This document shows, piece after piece, positions 23,461 to 31,984 of a DNA stretch of 47,402 bases; the stretch's first letter is position 1, and each line of letters starts with the position of its first letter. Both the position numbers and the translations under genes were made by a program. The notes beneath the pieces are model-generated. The model worked only from the letters and a program-made list of their open reading frames with translations, was not told where the DNA came from and searched no databases. The stretch spans positions 1 through 47,402 of the forward strand of contig CANOFW010000024.1 of the NCBI GenBank assembly GCA_947565425.1, read 5' to 3'. Source of the stretch: an uncultured Lachnospiraceae bacterium. Lineage in GTDB: Bacteria > Bacillota > Clostridia > Lachnospirales > Lachnospiraceae.

Positions 23461-25221
23461 TTAAATTCCTTGTTCATGCTCCCACTTTTTATAAGTATTG
23501 GCAACTTGCATTATTTCGTCACTTTCTGTTTCATTACCTCTTCTATCATGTCCACAGGTAGATGCAATGGCCATAAAAATAGGATAATCCTCTGGAATCT
23601 CAGTCTTAGGCAATTTCTGGAAAATCAAGACACTTGTTTTTGTTGCAGTATTAGGCTGAAAAGTTTCTATAGGAATATCAATAATTGCAAGTATACGGCC
23701 TTTATCCTTCAACCAACTACGAATATAGGTAAACGTATCATTGCCAAATACACCATCTGGTAACACTATTGCCATCTTTCCATAATCTGCCAATAATTCC
23801 AAGTCACGTTCAATAAACAGAACTTGTGGTGATTCCTTGTCCTTAAGTTTTCCCTTAGTCCACTCATTAGTCTTCTTATCTAGACTCCACTTATGTCCTA
23901 AATCATACTGTTTAAGTTTATCCTCACCTTTAACAGGGATTTTTGATCCGAAAGGCGGATTCGTAAACAACGCTGTGAATTTTGATTTACCAATCCTCAT
24001 CTGCGTTTGTTTTCCCCAGTTTTCAGGTCTTTCTAAACTGTCTTCACAGAAAATTCCGCTTTTATTAACACCCAATATTGCCATATATGCTTTAGCTACT
24101 TTAGCAAGGAAATAGTCTTTATCAATACCACAAATACGATTCAAAGCAAAGTCCATCTTTTCTTCTTTTATCTCATCATCGCCCCACTGATATTTTTTTC
24201 CCTCATCATCGATTTTTTTCCAAACATATCTAAGGGCTTCTACAAGAAAGCCACCACTTCCACACGAAGGATCCACGATAAAATCTTCCGCATCTGGATC
24301 TATAATTTCCACCATCATTCTTACGACATTACGTGGAGTAAAAAACTGGCCCTGTCCACCTTTTAAAGCATGATCAATAAATGTTTCAAACGCATCTGCA
24401 ATAATATCTCTTTCTGCATCAACTAAACAATAGTTCTGAAGTTCTCCTACAACATATACAATAGAATTTGCATCTAATGTTATATTGTCATCCTTATCCA
24501 TAACGCCCTTGTACTTATTTTTTACGTCAACAAACAAGTCAAGAATACGCTTTTTAACTAACTCCGGTTCCTCATCAAACCCAGCTCTAAATGTAACCAT
24601 GTCATCTGGAGCTGTATGACGTTCGTCATATATTTTACAGAAAATAATATTAATTAACTGCTGAGCCAAAACTTCATCTCTAGTCGCACCAACAGTGTTT
24701 GCGGCAAGATGATTCCTTATTGCTTTAAATGTTCCTTTAAGATTATGAGTCGACTGTAATTCGCTTCTCTTAAAACGGCCGATATCTTCCACTCTCTGCC
24801 CGTATTTTGGTATATTAGGAATTTCAACAAATTCAACCTTACCGTCTTTTTCGAATTTACGAAGATAAATACGTTCTTCACCATTATACCAAACACCTAA
24901 AGTAGCTGTACAAAACCTCAAATAGTCTTTTAACTGAGTCATTCCATCTTTTCTTGTTTTCTTTTTACATTCACATACAATATAAATGTCATCGTCAGTT
25001 TTGGTATTGGCACTAAAAACACCAATATCGATAGGGTACTCTTTCTTCTCATCACTAGGTCTGATTTTTACACGATACTGTGGATGCGTAACCAACAGTT
25101 CCTTAGGATAACCATAATCTTCCACCAAAATTTTTGAAAGTGGTTGAACTGCTTGGACTTCTTCTGGTGTAGCTCTAACTTCTAAACCACTAACATAGTC
25201 CTCAATATATCCTTCTCTCAT
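23461..25221 (-). CDS. hsdM: HsdM fused to HsdR-type N-terminal nuclease domain
   Basis: 586 residues. Residues 1-130 resemble the N-terminal domain of type I HsdR: PIDIGVFSANTKTDDD then YIVCECKKKTR give Asp and Glu-x-Lys of a PD-(D/E)XK site. The rest is an N6-adenine methylase: DPSCGSGGFLVEAL (near 280) and TNPPFGSKIP (near 410). ATG at 25221 has AGGAGG with 8-nt spacing; the TTG at 25227 is too close. No helicase gene is present. Nuclease-methylase fusion plus separate S subunit matches the BcgI-like type IIB layout, so it could cut without ATP-driven translocation; that is inference. Confidence 0.82.
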   Translation of the reverse strand: MREGYIEDYVSGLEVRATPEEVQAVQPLSKILVEDYGYPKELLVTHPQYRVKIRPSDEKKEYPIDIGVFSANTKTDDDIYIVCECKKKTRKDGMTQLKDYLRFCTATLGVWYNGEERIYLRKFEKDGKVEFVEIPNIPKYGQRVEDIGRFKRSELQSTHNLKGTFKAIRNHLAANTVGATRDEVLAQQLINIIFCKIYDERHTAPDDMVTFRAGFDEEPELVKKRILDLFVDVKNKYKGVMDKDDNITLDANSIVYVVGELQNYCLVDAERDIIADAFETFIDHALKGGQGQFFTPRNVVRMMVEIIDPDAEDFIVDPSCGSGGFLVEALRYVWKKIDDEGKKYQWGDDEIKEEKMDFALNRICGIDKDYFLAKVAKAYMAILGVNKSGIFCEDSLERPENWGKQTQMRIGKSKFTALFTNPPFGSKIPVKGEDKLKQYDLGHKWSLDKKTNEWTKGKLKDKESPQVLFIERDLELLADYGKMAIVLPDGVFGNDTFTYIRSWLKDKGRILAIIDIPIETFQPNTATKTSVLIFQKLPKTEIPEDYPIFMAIASTCGHDRRGNETESDEIMQVANTYKKWEHEQGI

Positions 25222-25277
25222 ATGCAATACCTCCTATGGCTTTTTCTCTAACCATGCACAAATCGCTCTTTTTTTAC

Positions 25278-25369
25278 TCATCCGAGATTGTGCCATAAAT
25301 TATCATATAAATATCCTATCACCAAAATACAAAAAAAGCAAGCACTTTTTTCATCCGAGATTGTGCCAT
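25278..25369 (-). promoter_or_regulatory. hsdM promoter flanked by two identical 19-bp repeats
   Basis: TCATCCGAGATTGTGCCAT occurs exactly at 25278-25296 and 25351-25369. Between them lies a minus-strand promoter, -35 TTGCTT (25336-25341), 17-bp spacer, -10 TAGGAT (25313-25318). One repeat is upstream of the -35, the other downstream of the start of transcription, the classic layout of a looping operator. Confidence 0.6.
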
Positions 25370-25580
25370 GTTTATTTTTGATAACATTTGATTGTCTTAA
25401 TTTAGTATAATCTATGTTTTCTCCTTAAAATAAATAGGGGGGTAACTATTCGCGGACACCAAATTGCTACCGGTACTATCCCGGCACACAACTTATGTTT
25501 CCGCAAATTTTTGCACCCCTCTTAAATTTCTTTATTCTATATACATTTTTCCCGGCTAAAAACACAAGTTCATATTCTTC
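25370..25580. other. Gene-free gap between hsdM promoter and the element
   Basis: AT-rich with no coding frame. Part of a 379-nt stretch (25222-25600) without a gene. If the element at 25632-36312 is as proposed, this should be DNA that lay downstream of the original rlmD stop. Confidence 0.3.
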
Positions 25581-25616
25581 AAAAAAGCCCTAAAACCCGC
25601 TTAAACTGGGGCTTTT
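25581..25616 (-). terminator. Terminator at recombinase end, probably from rlmD
   Basis: AAAAGCCC/GGGCTTTT (8 bp), followed on the minus strand by TTTTTT. It overlaps the last codons of the recombinase. It is likely the original rlmD terminator displaced by the element. Confidence 0.6.
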
Positions 25617-27310
25617 CTCGATAAAAGTACGACCGTCTCCACGTGTGGCTCATTTTCCGTCAAACTTTTTACCACCTCTTTATCCATCGGAAATGCGTAT
25701 GTTATCGAGTTTAAGACATATTTCCGTTTTTTAGCTTCTTCGGCTGAAAACACATCAATCTTGCTAACCATGCTCTTGATTAGATTTCTCTTATCCACAT
25801 CATTGAGTGTATCAAAAATATCATCAAATGCCAACAACATCTTATAAATGCTGTCTCTGTCAAGTTTTTCTTTTTGTATGCTCTCCATTTTGGCTTCACA
25901 TTCGATTATACTTTCTTCAACATCATATATATCATCATAAATCTTATTTAAACGCTTATTCATGTCTAGTCTTTTTCGTTCAGCATGTTTGTCAGATTCT
26001 ACAAGACCATCAATGTCTGCACTTAGATTATTCTTGCTCCGTTCCAACTTTTCCAGATTCTTTTTGTAATACTGTAGTTCCTTTTCAATTTCGCTGACAT
26101 CAATGCTTGTACCTATCCGACTTTGAATGTCCTCAACAAACCTTGGATTCTTTATCAGCTTTTTGGTATAGTATAATACCTCTCGCTCAATTACATCTGC
26201 CCGTACACTGTTTCTGGTACAGTTACCATGCTTGGATTTTTTAGAATGGCCACACACATAGTATCTAATCTCTTTACGTCTGCCATTTTTATCAGTCCAT
26301 ATGCTTTTATCAATAAACATGGATGAACCGCATTTAGGGCATTTCAAAATGCCTGACAGTAGATGAACCGCTTCCCTTCCAATCTTAGGATTGCCTTTTT
26401 TGCCTGTGGCTTTCCTTTTTTCTCTGGCTTTTTTATAGGTATCATCGTCCACTAAAGGTTCATGTGACCGTGATTCTGTCAATATATATTCATCTTTGTT
26501 TACCAAACGGTATTCATTTTCTGTTCCATCCACTTTTTCAGTCCTCCGCCTGCCGTATGCCATTCTGCCAGTATATAAAGGATTGTCAAGAATCCGTTTT
26601 ACCTGATTTGAATCCCAGTCTGTATATTTTCTTCCATGGCTGTTTTTTGCCGGCAGTCTTTCAATCCCCTGCTTGTTCAAATAACCCGCAATCGTAGAGT
26701 AACCCATACTGCCATTAACAAACTTATCAAATATCAGGGTTACAATCTCGGCTTCTCCCTCTTTAGGTATCAATTTACCATCAGTCAATTCATATCCATA
26801 TGGGGCAAAGCCGCCATTCCAGCCGCCTTGTTTTGCTTTCTCCTCTCTGCCCAACATACTTTGGGCAATAATATTTTCACGCTCCATTTCTGCTACTGCA
26901 CCTAATATGGTTATCATCATTTTACCCATACTGCTAGAAGAATCCAGACCATCTTCTTTACATAATAAATTTACACCAAAACGCTGAATAAATGTAAGGG
27001 AATTTAAAATATCTTTTGCGTTTCTCCCGAATCTGGACAGTTTGAATACAATAATATAATCAATGCTGATATTGCCAGTTTCAATATCATGTAACATAGT
27101 CTGAAAAGCGTTTCTTCCTTCTATACTTTTCCCGCTTCGGCCTTCTTCAACATAAATTTCTATAACCTCCATGCCTTCAAATCTCGCCCATTCTGTCAAA
27201 TAATTTTTCTGGCCGTCCAGACTGTACCCTTTTACCTGCCTTTCGGAACTGACACGTATATAAATAACGCATTTCTTGCCTTTTCTTTTACTCAACATAT
27301 TATCATACAT
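25601..27310 (-). CDS. Large serine recombinase (integrase)
   Basis: 569 residues. Resolvase catalytic domain 15-160 with nucleophile Ser in YIRVSSERQ and the R-rich helix near FKLSRFGRNAKD. Recombinase domain 170-290, then a zinc ribbon (CPKCGSSMF ... CGHSKKSKHGNC) and coiled coil (370-480). The last residues HVETVVLLSRKAPV copy the RlmD C-terminus, showing that the attachment site lies in the gene's own end. ATG after GGAGG. It catalyses insertion and, with a directionality factor not identified here, excision of the element. Confidence 0.92.
   Translation of the reverse strand: MYDNMLSKRKGKKCVIYIRVSSERQVKGYSLDGQKNYLTEWARFEGMEVIEIYVEEGRSGKSIEGRNAFQTMLHDIETGNISIDYIIVFKLSRFGRNAKDILNSLTFIQRFGVNLLCKEDGLDSSSSMGKMMITILGAVAEMERENIIAQSMLGREEKAKQGGWNGGFAPYGYELTDGKLIPKEGEAEIVTLIFDKFVNGSMGYSTIAGYLNKQGIERLPAKNSHGRKYTDWDSNQVKRILDNPLYTGRMAYGRRRTEKVDGTENEYRLVNKDEYILTESRSHEPLVDDDTYKKAREKRKATGKKGNPKIGREAVHLLSGILKCPKCGSSMFIDKSIWTDKNGRRKEIRYYVCGHSKKSKHGNCTRNSVRADVIEREVLYYTKKLIKNPRFVEDIQSRIGTSIDVSEIEKELQYYKKNLEKLERSKNNLSADIDGLVESDKHAERKRLDMNKRLNKIYDDIYDVEESIIECEAKMESIQKEKLDRDSIYKMLLAFDDIFDTLNDVDKRNLIKSMVSKIDVFSAEEAKKRKYVLNSITYAFPMDKEVVKSLTENEPHVETVVLLSRKAPV
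25632..25639. repeat. Left attachment core (att)
   Basis: ACCGTCTC, identical to 36305-36312. On the minus strand it is read GAGACGGT within codons for VETV. Serine recombinases cross over at a 2-bp centre, probably inside this core. Confidence 0.65.
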
Positions 27311-27338
27311 AATGAATACCTCCTAAATTAACATATAG

Positions 27339-27369
27339 AAACAGCAGACAACAAGGCTGCCTGCTGTTT
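27339..27369 (-). terminator. Terminator before recombinase
   Basis: AAACAGCAG/CTGCTGTTT (9-bp perfect stem) between the 128-aa gene and the recombinase. The T-tract after it is short, so termination may be partial. Confidence 0.5.
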
Positions 27370-27374
27370 GTAAT

Positions 27375-27761
27375 TTAATATTTTCCTGCAATTTTTGAAA
27401 ATATTTCAGCCATTGTTCCTATAAAATTATTGTAACTATTTTCCTGCTCCTTACATACAGATGGCTCTAAACACTTTTCAGGTATAAAAAAACTAGATTT
27501 GCCCCCTGACATGACTGTATAACGCTGACCCTTAAAAAATATTGTGCGCTCACAAAATCCTCCTACCCATTCAGGCTCTGCTCTGACCCTGATAAAATGA
27601 TTATCCTCCGATAACAGACGACCCAATGCTATTTCAGCTTTTTTTATTTTAAACTCTTTTCGCACAAGTCCAATTTCCATAAGGAAATAATCCATTGGTA
27701 TTATTTTTCCTCCATCAAACACATATTTGACCTCATTATTTATAACTCCAAAATTGAGCAT
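27375..27761 (-). CDS. Hypothetical protein following Rep (128 aa)
   Basis: 128 residues, ATG after GGAGAGG, overlapping the Rep gene end by 22 nt, so translation is coupled. Mixed alpha/beta with strands such as CERTIFFKGQRYTVMSGG; no domain recognised. The tight coupling suggests an accessory replication or mobilisation factor. Confidence 0.55.
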   Translation of the reverse strand: MLNFGVINNEVKYVFDGGKIIPMDYFLMEIGLVRKEFKIKKAEIALGRLLSEDNHFIRVRAEPEWVGGFCERTIFFKGQRYTVMSGGKSSFFIPEKCLEPSVCKEQENSYNNFIGTMAEIFSKIAGKY

Positions 27762-29203
27762 AAGCTATTCCTCTCCTTCATATTTTGTTGTTTATCAATC
27801 TTTATCTGAAAATCAGGCAGACCAATGACTTCTTTAAAAAGCTCTATATCCTGTCGTGATTTGTCAACCAATCCCAGCAGGGTGCTTTCGCCACTTGTTA
27901 CAGCCGCTGCATTTTCTTTATATACTTTTGCAAGTTTCTTAAAAATCTCCAACTTTAACTTCTCCTTATCCCTATCAGCCATTGCAATCCGCCTATTTCC
28001 TTCCCTGATTGAATGGATAGTAAAATTGCATTTATACCTGTTCTCTTTGTCATTCCAGATTAATTTTCCAAATTTACCTTTTTTTCCTTTTGCAGCAGGA
28101 ATGGGGGCATCCGGCTTCACCTGCTCATATAGACCCTGTAGCGTATCAAGTCCCATGTCCTCGGCTTCACCTTTCAATATTCCCGACACTGATACCCCCA
28201 ATGCCTCTAAATCCTGCCTATACTGCTTTAATATCCCCATACGCTCATTAAAATCTGCACCTTTTTCTTTACAATCTGTTTCAAGACATTTACAAAAATC
28301 TTCATAGCCTTCTTTAGAAATCGCCGCCGACATATTACACAACATTTTTTTATGTTCATCATTGTATATACTCTGTCCGATTCTCTCTTTGATTCTGGCA
28401 TAAGACATAAAATCACCTTCGCCAAAAAACAGCCTGATTTCTTTTACAACAGACTGCATCAGCTTCTGTTTGACTGTATCATCCAACAGCAGGGATAATT
28501 TTTGAGGTGAACCCACATAATGCGCAATCCCCTTTCCAAATATCTGTTTTTCGACCCGGAGCGTATTTTCTATTTCACCCTTGTGCTTTTCCGCCTTTTC
28601 CCCATATTTGTCTAACATCTGCTTATATTTCAAATAAATGTTATAGGTGTATGAATCATTTCCAAAACGGAGTGATTCATATAATACTTCTTTTTCTTCC
28701 GAGCCTTTATAACCTATGATTCTGCACTGTCGGGAATTATGGAGATTCAGTGCATGGTGCAGTAAACGCATATAGATTCCATCCTGTACACATTCAGGGG
28801 GCAGGGTCAAATCAAAACCACAATCCAGACGGCTTAATGTCCAATCTTCCGCACTGCTGTTTTTAATGGAAAGCCCTAAATCTTTAGAAAATATTTTATT
28901 CAGGACATTAACTGCCTTTTTCATAGTTTTGCTATTCATAACCGTCATTAATACTTCACTGGCTCCTAACAGTCTGCCTACATTTATTTGCAGGCATAAA
29001 TCATACGTTGTCTTTATTAAACTGCCATTTTTATAGACTGGGTTTTCTTTAATCTCTAACTCGTTTAATCCTTTTGGGTAGAGTTTCGTTGTACACAATT
29101 TGTCATTAAGGCTTACTTCAAATATTTGCTTCAAGTTTCTAGCTTCATATGCACTAATCTTGTGCTTAATGTCAATCGTGTGTACGCCTATATCTTTAGA
29201 CAT
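27740..29203 (-). CDS. Rep-like or MobT-like protein beside iterons
   Basis: 487 residues, ATG after GAAGGAGG. The order SRLDCGFDLTLP (near 125), YESLRFGNDSYTYNIYLKYKQML (near 180) and ENTLRVEKQIFGKG (near 215) matches the Rep_trans/G2P plan, in which an acidic strand precedes a Tyr-x3-Lys and an LRxExQ strand. That fold nicks DNA at an origin. It is 24 nt from the first of about six iterons. So it is either a plasmid replication initiator or a MobT-type relaxase as in Tn916-like elements; iterons favour replication. Confidence 0.6.
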   Translation of the reverse strand: MSKDIGVHTIDIKHKISAYEARNLKQIFEVSLNDKLCTTKLYPKGLNELEIKENPVYKNGSLIKTTYDLCLQINVGRLLGASEVLMTVMNSKTMKKAVNVLNKIFSKDLGLSIKNSSAEDWTLSRLDCGFDLTLPPECVQDGIYMRLLHHALNLHNSRQCRIIGYKGSEEKEVLYESLRFGNDSYTYNIYLKYKQMLDKYGEKAEKHKGEIENTLRVEKQIFGKGIAHYVGSPQKLSLLLDDTVKQKLMQSVVKEIRLFFGEGDFMSYARIKERIGQSIYNDEHKKMLCNMSAAISKEGYEDFCKCLETDCKEKGADFNERMGILKQYRQDLEALGVSVSGILKGEAEDMGLDTLQGLYEQVKPDAPIPAAKGKKGKFGKLIWNDKENRYKCNFTIHSIREGNRRIAMADRDKEKLKLEIFKKLAKVYKENAAAVTSGESTLLGLVDKSRQDIELFKEVIGLPDFQIKIDKQQNMKERNSLCSILEL

Positions 29204-29226
29204 TTTATATTACCTCCTTCTAAAAC

Positions 29227-29397
29227 CTGTACACCATCTGCATTTTTCTTATCTTTTAAGCTGTACACTGTCTGTATTTTTCTTATCTCTTAAGCTGTAC
29301 ACCATCTGTATTGTCCTTATCTTCTAATGCGTACACTATCTGCATTTTTCAGTCTTTTAAGCTGTACACCATCGTTTTTGAATATAATTGTACACAG
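29227..29397. repeat. Iteron array (candidate replication origin)
   Basis: Direct repeats with core CTGTACACCATCTG start at 29227, 29261, 29295, 29329, 29362 and 29388. Spacing is 34, 34, 34, 33 and 26 bp, close to three helical turns. Copies 1 to 4 share about 33 bp including a TTTTTCTTATCT part; copy 6 is a short match. This is upstream of the Rep-like gene, as in iteron-controlled replicons. Confidence 0.75.
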
Positions 29398-29459
29398 TTT
29401 TAAAAAAACCTTATTTTACAAGGGACAGGGCAGGATGGCGTTATTCTTCCCTTAATGAA

Positions 29460-29565
29460 TAAGAGAAACCATACTATAATTAATCTTATATATAAGAGAA
29501 TCCATACTATAATTAATTTTATATATAAGAGAAGCTGCTAATTAAATATGAATGGATTCTCTTTT
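29460..29565. repeat. 33-bp tandem repeats with an inverted copy
   Basis: TAAGAGAA(A/T)CCATACTATA units begin at 29460 and 29493, with a partial third at 29526, each 33 bp apart. An inverted GGATTCTCTTTTA follows at 29554. It lies beside the iterons in the 422-nt gap 29204-29625, which holds no gene. Likely a second part of the origin or an operator. Confidence 0.6.
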
Positions 29566-29625
29566 AATAATAGGGCAACAGCCACAAACAGCCTGATATC
29601 ATAAGAAGAATGCTCCTGCCTTTAC

Positions 29626-29871
29626 TCATATCCTTTCGCTGTTGTTATCTCTGACTATCCGGCTGTTTCCCTGTTCGATTACAAATAATTCATTAAATTC
29701 TTTGTTCAGGGCATCACACAGCCTTTTTGCTGATTTCGGATGTATGGCTGAACCATGCTCCATTTTGCAGATAGTCCCAACAGATACTTTGGACACTCTG
29801 GCAAGTTCCTGTATAGAATAGCCTTTTTCTGCCCTGATTCTTTGGAACTCATTTCTTGCGGTTATTTTCAT
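29626..29871 (-). CDS. XRE-family regulator (81 aa)
   Basis: 81 residues with a standard helix-turn-helix: EFQRIRAEKGYSIQELARVSKVSVGTICKMEHG (HTH_3). ATG after AGGAGG. Divergent from the plus-strand XRE gene at 30002 and next to the iterons, so likely a repressor of replication or transfer genes. Confidence 0.85.
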   Translation of the reverse strand: MKITARNEFQRIRAEKGYSIQELARVSKVSVGTICKMEHGSAIHPKSAKRLCDALNKEFNELFVIEQGNSRIVRDNNSERI

Positions 29872-29942
29872 AATAACTACCTCCTGTTTTTATTTCTTCC
29901 AGTATAGCTTTATTTCTTATGATTATAAATTGTATATCTGTA

Positions 29943-29989
29943 TTCACTTTTAATTATCTATTTGATATAATTTATATACAATTTGTATA
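29943..29989 (+). promoter_or_regulatory. Promoter with overlapping palindromic operator
   Basis: -35 TTCACT, 17-bp spacer, -10 TATAAT (29966-29971), immediately followed by the perfect palindrome TATACAATTTGTATA at the transcription start (29975-29989). A half-site lies near 29927. Typical repressor site for one of the flanking XRE genes. Confidence 0.6.
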
Positions 29990-30001
29990 TGGAGGTCTTT
30001 C

Positions 30002-30736
30002 ATGGAGAAAAAATATGAAATGAATGTATTTGGCGAACGGATAGGCATATTACAGACAGAACATAATTACACCAACCAATATGTAATCGACCACCTTCCC
30101 CCAGACAAGGACGGTAAGCCGCTAATCAATGATACGCAGACATACATGAAATACAAGAGCGGTGAGCGGTTTATAAGAGGGGCGGAAAAAGCAGTTACTT
30201 TAATCACTGCTTTTGCTAAATTCTATAATGTTACAACCGATTATCTTTTAGGCAACAGCAATGACCGTAACCCATCTATAACGAATGCACAGGAACTAAC
30301 AGGATTGCAATATCAAAGCATACAATCATTACATACGCTAAAAGAAGATAACAGTTTCATGGCTGTTGATTCCCTCCGCATTATTGACTGCCTGCTGTCG
30401 AACAGCGATTACTTTATGGCTTTTACCCATAATGTAAAAACAGAGCTATATACTGTCTATAAAGCAGAACACACAAAGAAAGGCAGTTCCTATGATATGC
30501 ACAGCCTTAACAATCAATATATAGCTTCACAAGCCATTATGAATTATTTAAAAGATATGCTGTTTCGTTTATTTGAACAGGAGTTTTCCAAACGATTAGA
30601 CAGGGAAAATGAGTATAAGCAGTCATTAGAAGAACAACAGACATTAAATGAATACTATGATTCATTATTTCCACCAGTAACCATCAGCGTAGACCCTTCG
30701 GAAGTCACAATTACTAAAGTTGAAGAAAATGAATGA
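30002..30736 (+). CDS. XRE-like regulator with long C-terminal domain (244 aa)
   Basis: 244 residues, ATG after GGAGG. Residues 1-85 carry a helix-turn-helix variant ending in FAKFYNVTTDYLLGNSNDRNP, the usual XRE closing motif. The rest (90-240) is helical, ending in an acidic tail. It sits in the divergent pair with the 81-aa XRE gene and is followed by a strong terminator. Likely the element's main maintenance regulator. Confidence 0.65.
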   Translation: MEKKYEMNVFGERIGILQTEHNYTNQYVIDHLPPDKDGKPLINDTQTYMKYKSGERFIRGAEKAVTLITAFAKFYNVTTDYLLGNSNDRNPSITNAQELTGLQYQSIQSLHTLKEDNSFMAVDSLRIIDCLLSNSDYFMAFTHNVKTELYTVYKAEHTKKGSSYDMHSLNNQYIASQAIMNYLKDMLFRLFEQEFSKRLDRENEYKQSLEEQQTLNEYYDSLFPPVTISVDPSEVTITKVEENE

Positions 30737-30891
30737 CCACATATTGATACATATTCCTCATATATGCCTGTCTAAAAGACTATTTGTGTGAAATGGCTGT
30801 ATTATATACAATAGAATCTATATAAAACCTGAAAAATCATGGTTGTGTACAGCCATATAACCATAGCCAAAATTAAAATATGTTACAAAAT

Positions 30892-30945
30892 AAAGAGCAG
30901 AGTGCCACTGTTACATCTATGAGTGGTTACTCTGCTCTCTTTAAC
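30892..30945. terminator. Bidirectional terminator
   Basis: AGAGCAGAGT/ACTCTGCTCT (10 bp) with inner GCCACT/AGTGGT; lies between the plus-strand XRE gene and the convergent minus-strand operon. Confidence 0.75.
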
Positions 30946-30973
30946 AAACTTAATAAAAAATATTATGTAGCTT

Positions 30974-31486
30974 TCATTCTTCTAAATAATCGTCACACCT
31001 ATCGTAAATATCTTCCCAGTATTCAGGTGAGGATTCCACAGCATCATCATCGTACCCATACTGTTCTGCAATGTTATAGTATTCATCACTGCCATTATAT
31101 CTTTCAGCCATCTCTATATCAGCTTCAACTCTTAACGATTGCTCTATATCATTAACACGTTGTTCATAAATATGAAATCTTGAACGATATGTTGAGAAAT
31201 GCCTTAGCATTTCATCTGCAAGAGAATCAGAAAAATCGCAATTATTAAAAATACCAATTATATCTATGGTATTAAATTTTTTACAGTATATATTTTCAAA
31301 GCCAATAACTTGTTTTAGATTATAATAGTCTGCAAACAAAAATCTAAAATTTTCCACATAAAAGATACCATCAAATATAATAGTATGAGCATTACAGCAT
31401 TCATTAAATAGAACTTCTTTGTTGATTCTTCCTATACCACTAACTGTAACACTATTTTTGATATAATCTACCTTAAAATCAACCAT
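30974..31486 (-). CDS. Hypothetical element protein (170 aa)
   Basis: 170 residues with a strand-rich N-terminal part (TVSGIGRINKEVLFNE) and a strongly acidic C-terminal end (YGYDDDAVESSPEYWEDIYDRCDDYLEE). Weak GGGA ribosome site. No family recognised. Follows the 151-aa gene at 18 nt, so in the same operon. The acidic tail could mimic DNA or bind a partner; inference only. Confidence 0.5.
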   Translation of the reverse strand: MVDFKVDYIKNSVTVSGIGRINKEVLFNECCNAHTIIFDGIFYVENFRFLFADYYNLKQVIGFENIYCKKFNTIDIIGIFNNCDFSDSLADEMLRHFSTYRSRFHIYEQRVNDIEQSLRVEADIEMAERYNGSDEYYNIAEQYGYDDDAVESSPEYWEDIYDRCDDYLEE

Positions 31487-31504
31487 ATTCTAATCCCTAT
31501 TGTT

Positions 31505-31960
31505 CTATTCAGCATATTGCGTAACTGCATTTTGAAGGTAGTTAGTGCTTTTTGCAAGCACAGTATTGTACATTCCTCCTTTTTTAAATGAATCTTCAAT
31601 CGTTGCTATAATAAACTGAATACCGCTGTCTGAAATTTTTTCACCTGTCATTAAATCACCATAGAAACCATCACCAAATGCTTCAACACTAATGTCCTTC
31701 CAATTATCAGGTGCTTGCATTGTATAGGATACCCTATATTTATGATACATAATATTTAAGGAAAAAGAATTTCCAACAACCATTAAATAAAAATGAATGG
31801 GGGTTCCATATTGGCTATTAGAAAATATGTAATTTATAGATTTCCGCTTTTCATTCAAATCATTGCCTGTATATTCAGTAATATTCTTAGATTTTCTATA
31901 TTTCTCCATTGTATTGATAAGTTTTGTAGCTTGTTTTTCATTGATAAAATAATAATCCAT
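31505..31960 (-). CDS. Hypothetical element protein (151 aa)
   Basis: 151 residues, ATG with AAGGAG upstream. It starts MDYYFINEKQATKLINTMEKYRKSKN and continues with a beta-rich middle (FYLMVVGNSFSLNIMYHKYRVSYTM). No domain recognised. It is 24 nt after the 150-aa gene, same operon. Confidence 0.5.
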   Translation of the reverse strand: MDYYFINEKQATKLINTMEKYRKSKNITEYTGNDLNEKRKSINYIFSNSQYGTPIHFYLMVVGNSFSLNIMYHKYRVSYTMQAPDNWKDISVEAFGDGFYGDLMTGEKISDSGIQFIIATIEDSFKKGGMYNTVLAKSTNYLQNAVTQYAE

Positions 31961-31984
31961 AATTAAATCTCCTTTTTTCTAAGT

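Noticed and set aside
20920-25227. Complete type I restriction system with HsdR
   Set aside because: No helicase or HsdR-length gene present; the SNF2 gene at 3669 is phage-type and distant.
25278-25369. Exact BcgI-type recognition site in the 19-bp repeat
   Set aside because: The repeat has five bases between CGA and TGC, not the six of BcgI.
25278-25369. Terminal repeats of an IS21-like insertion sequence
   Set aside because: No transposase gene and both copies flank a promoter in the same orientation, so an operator reading fits better.
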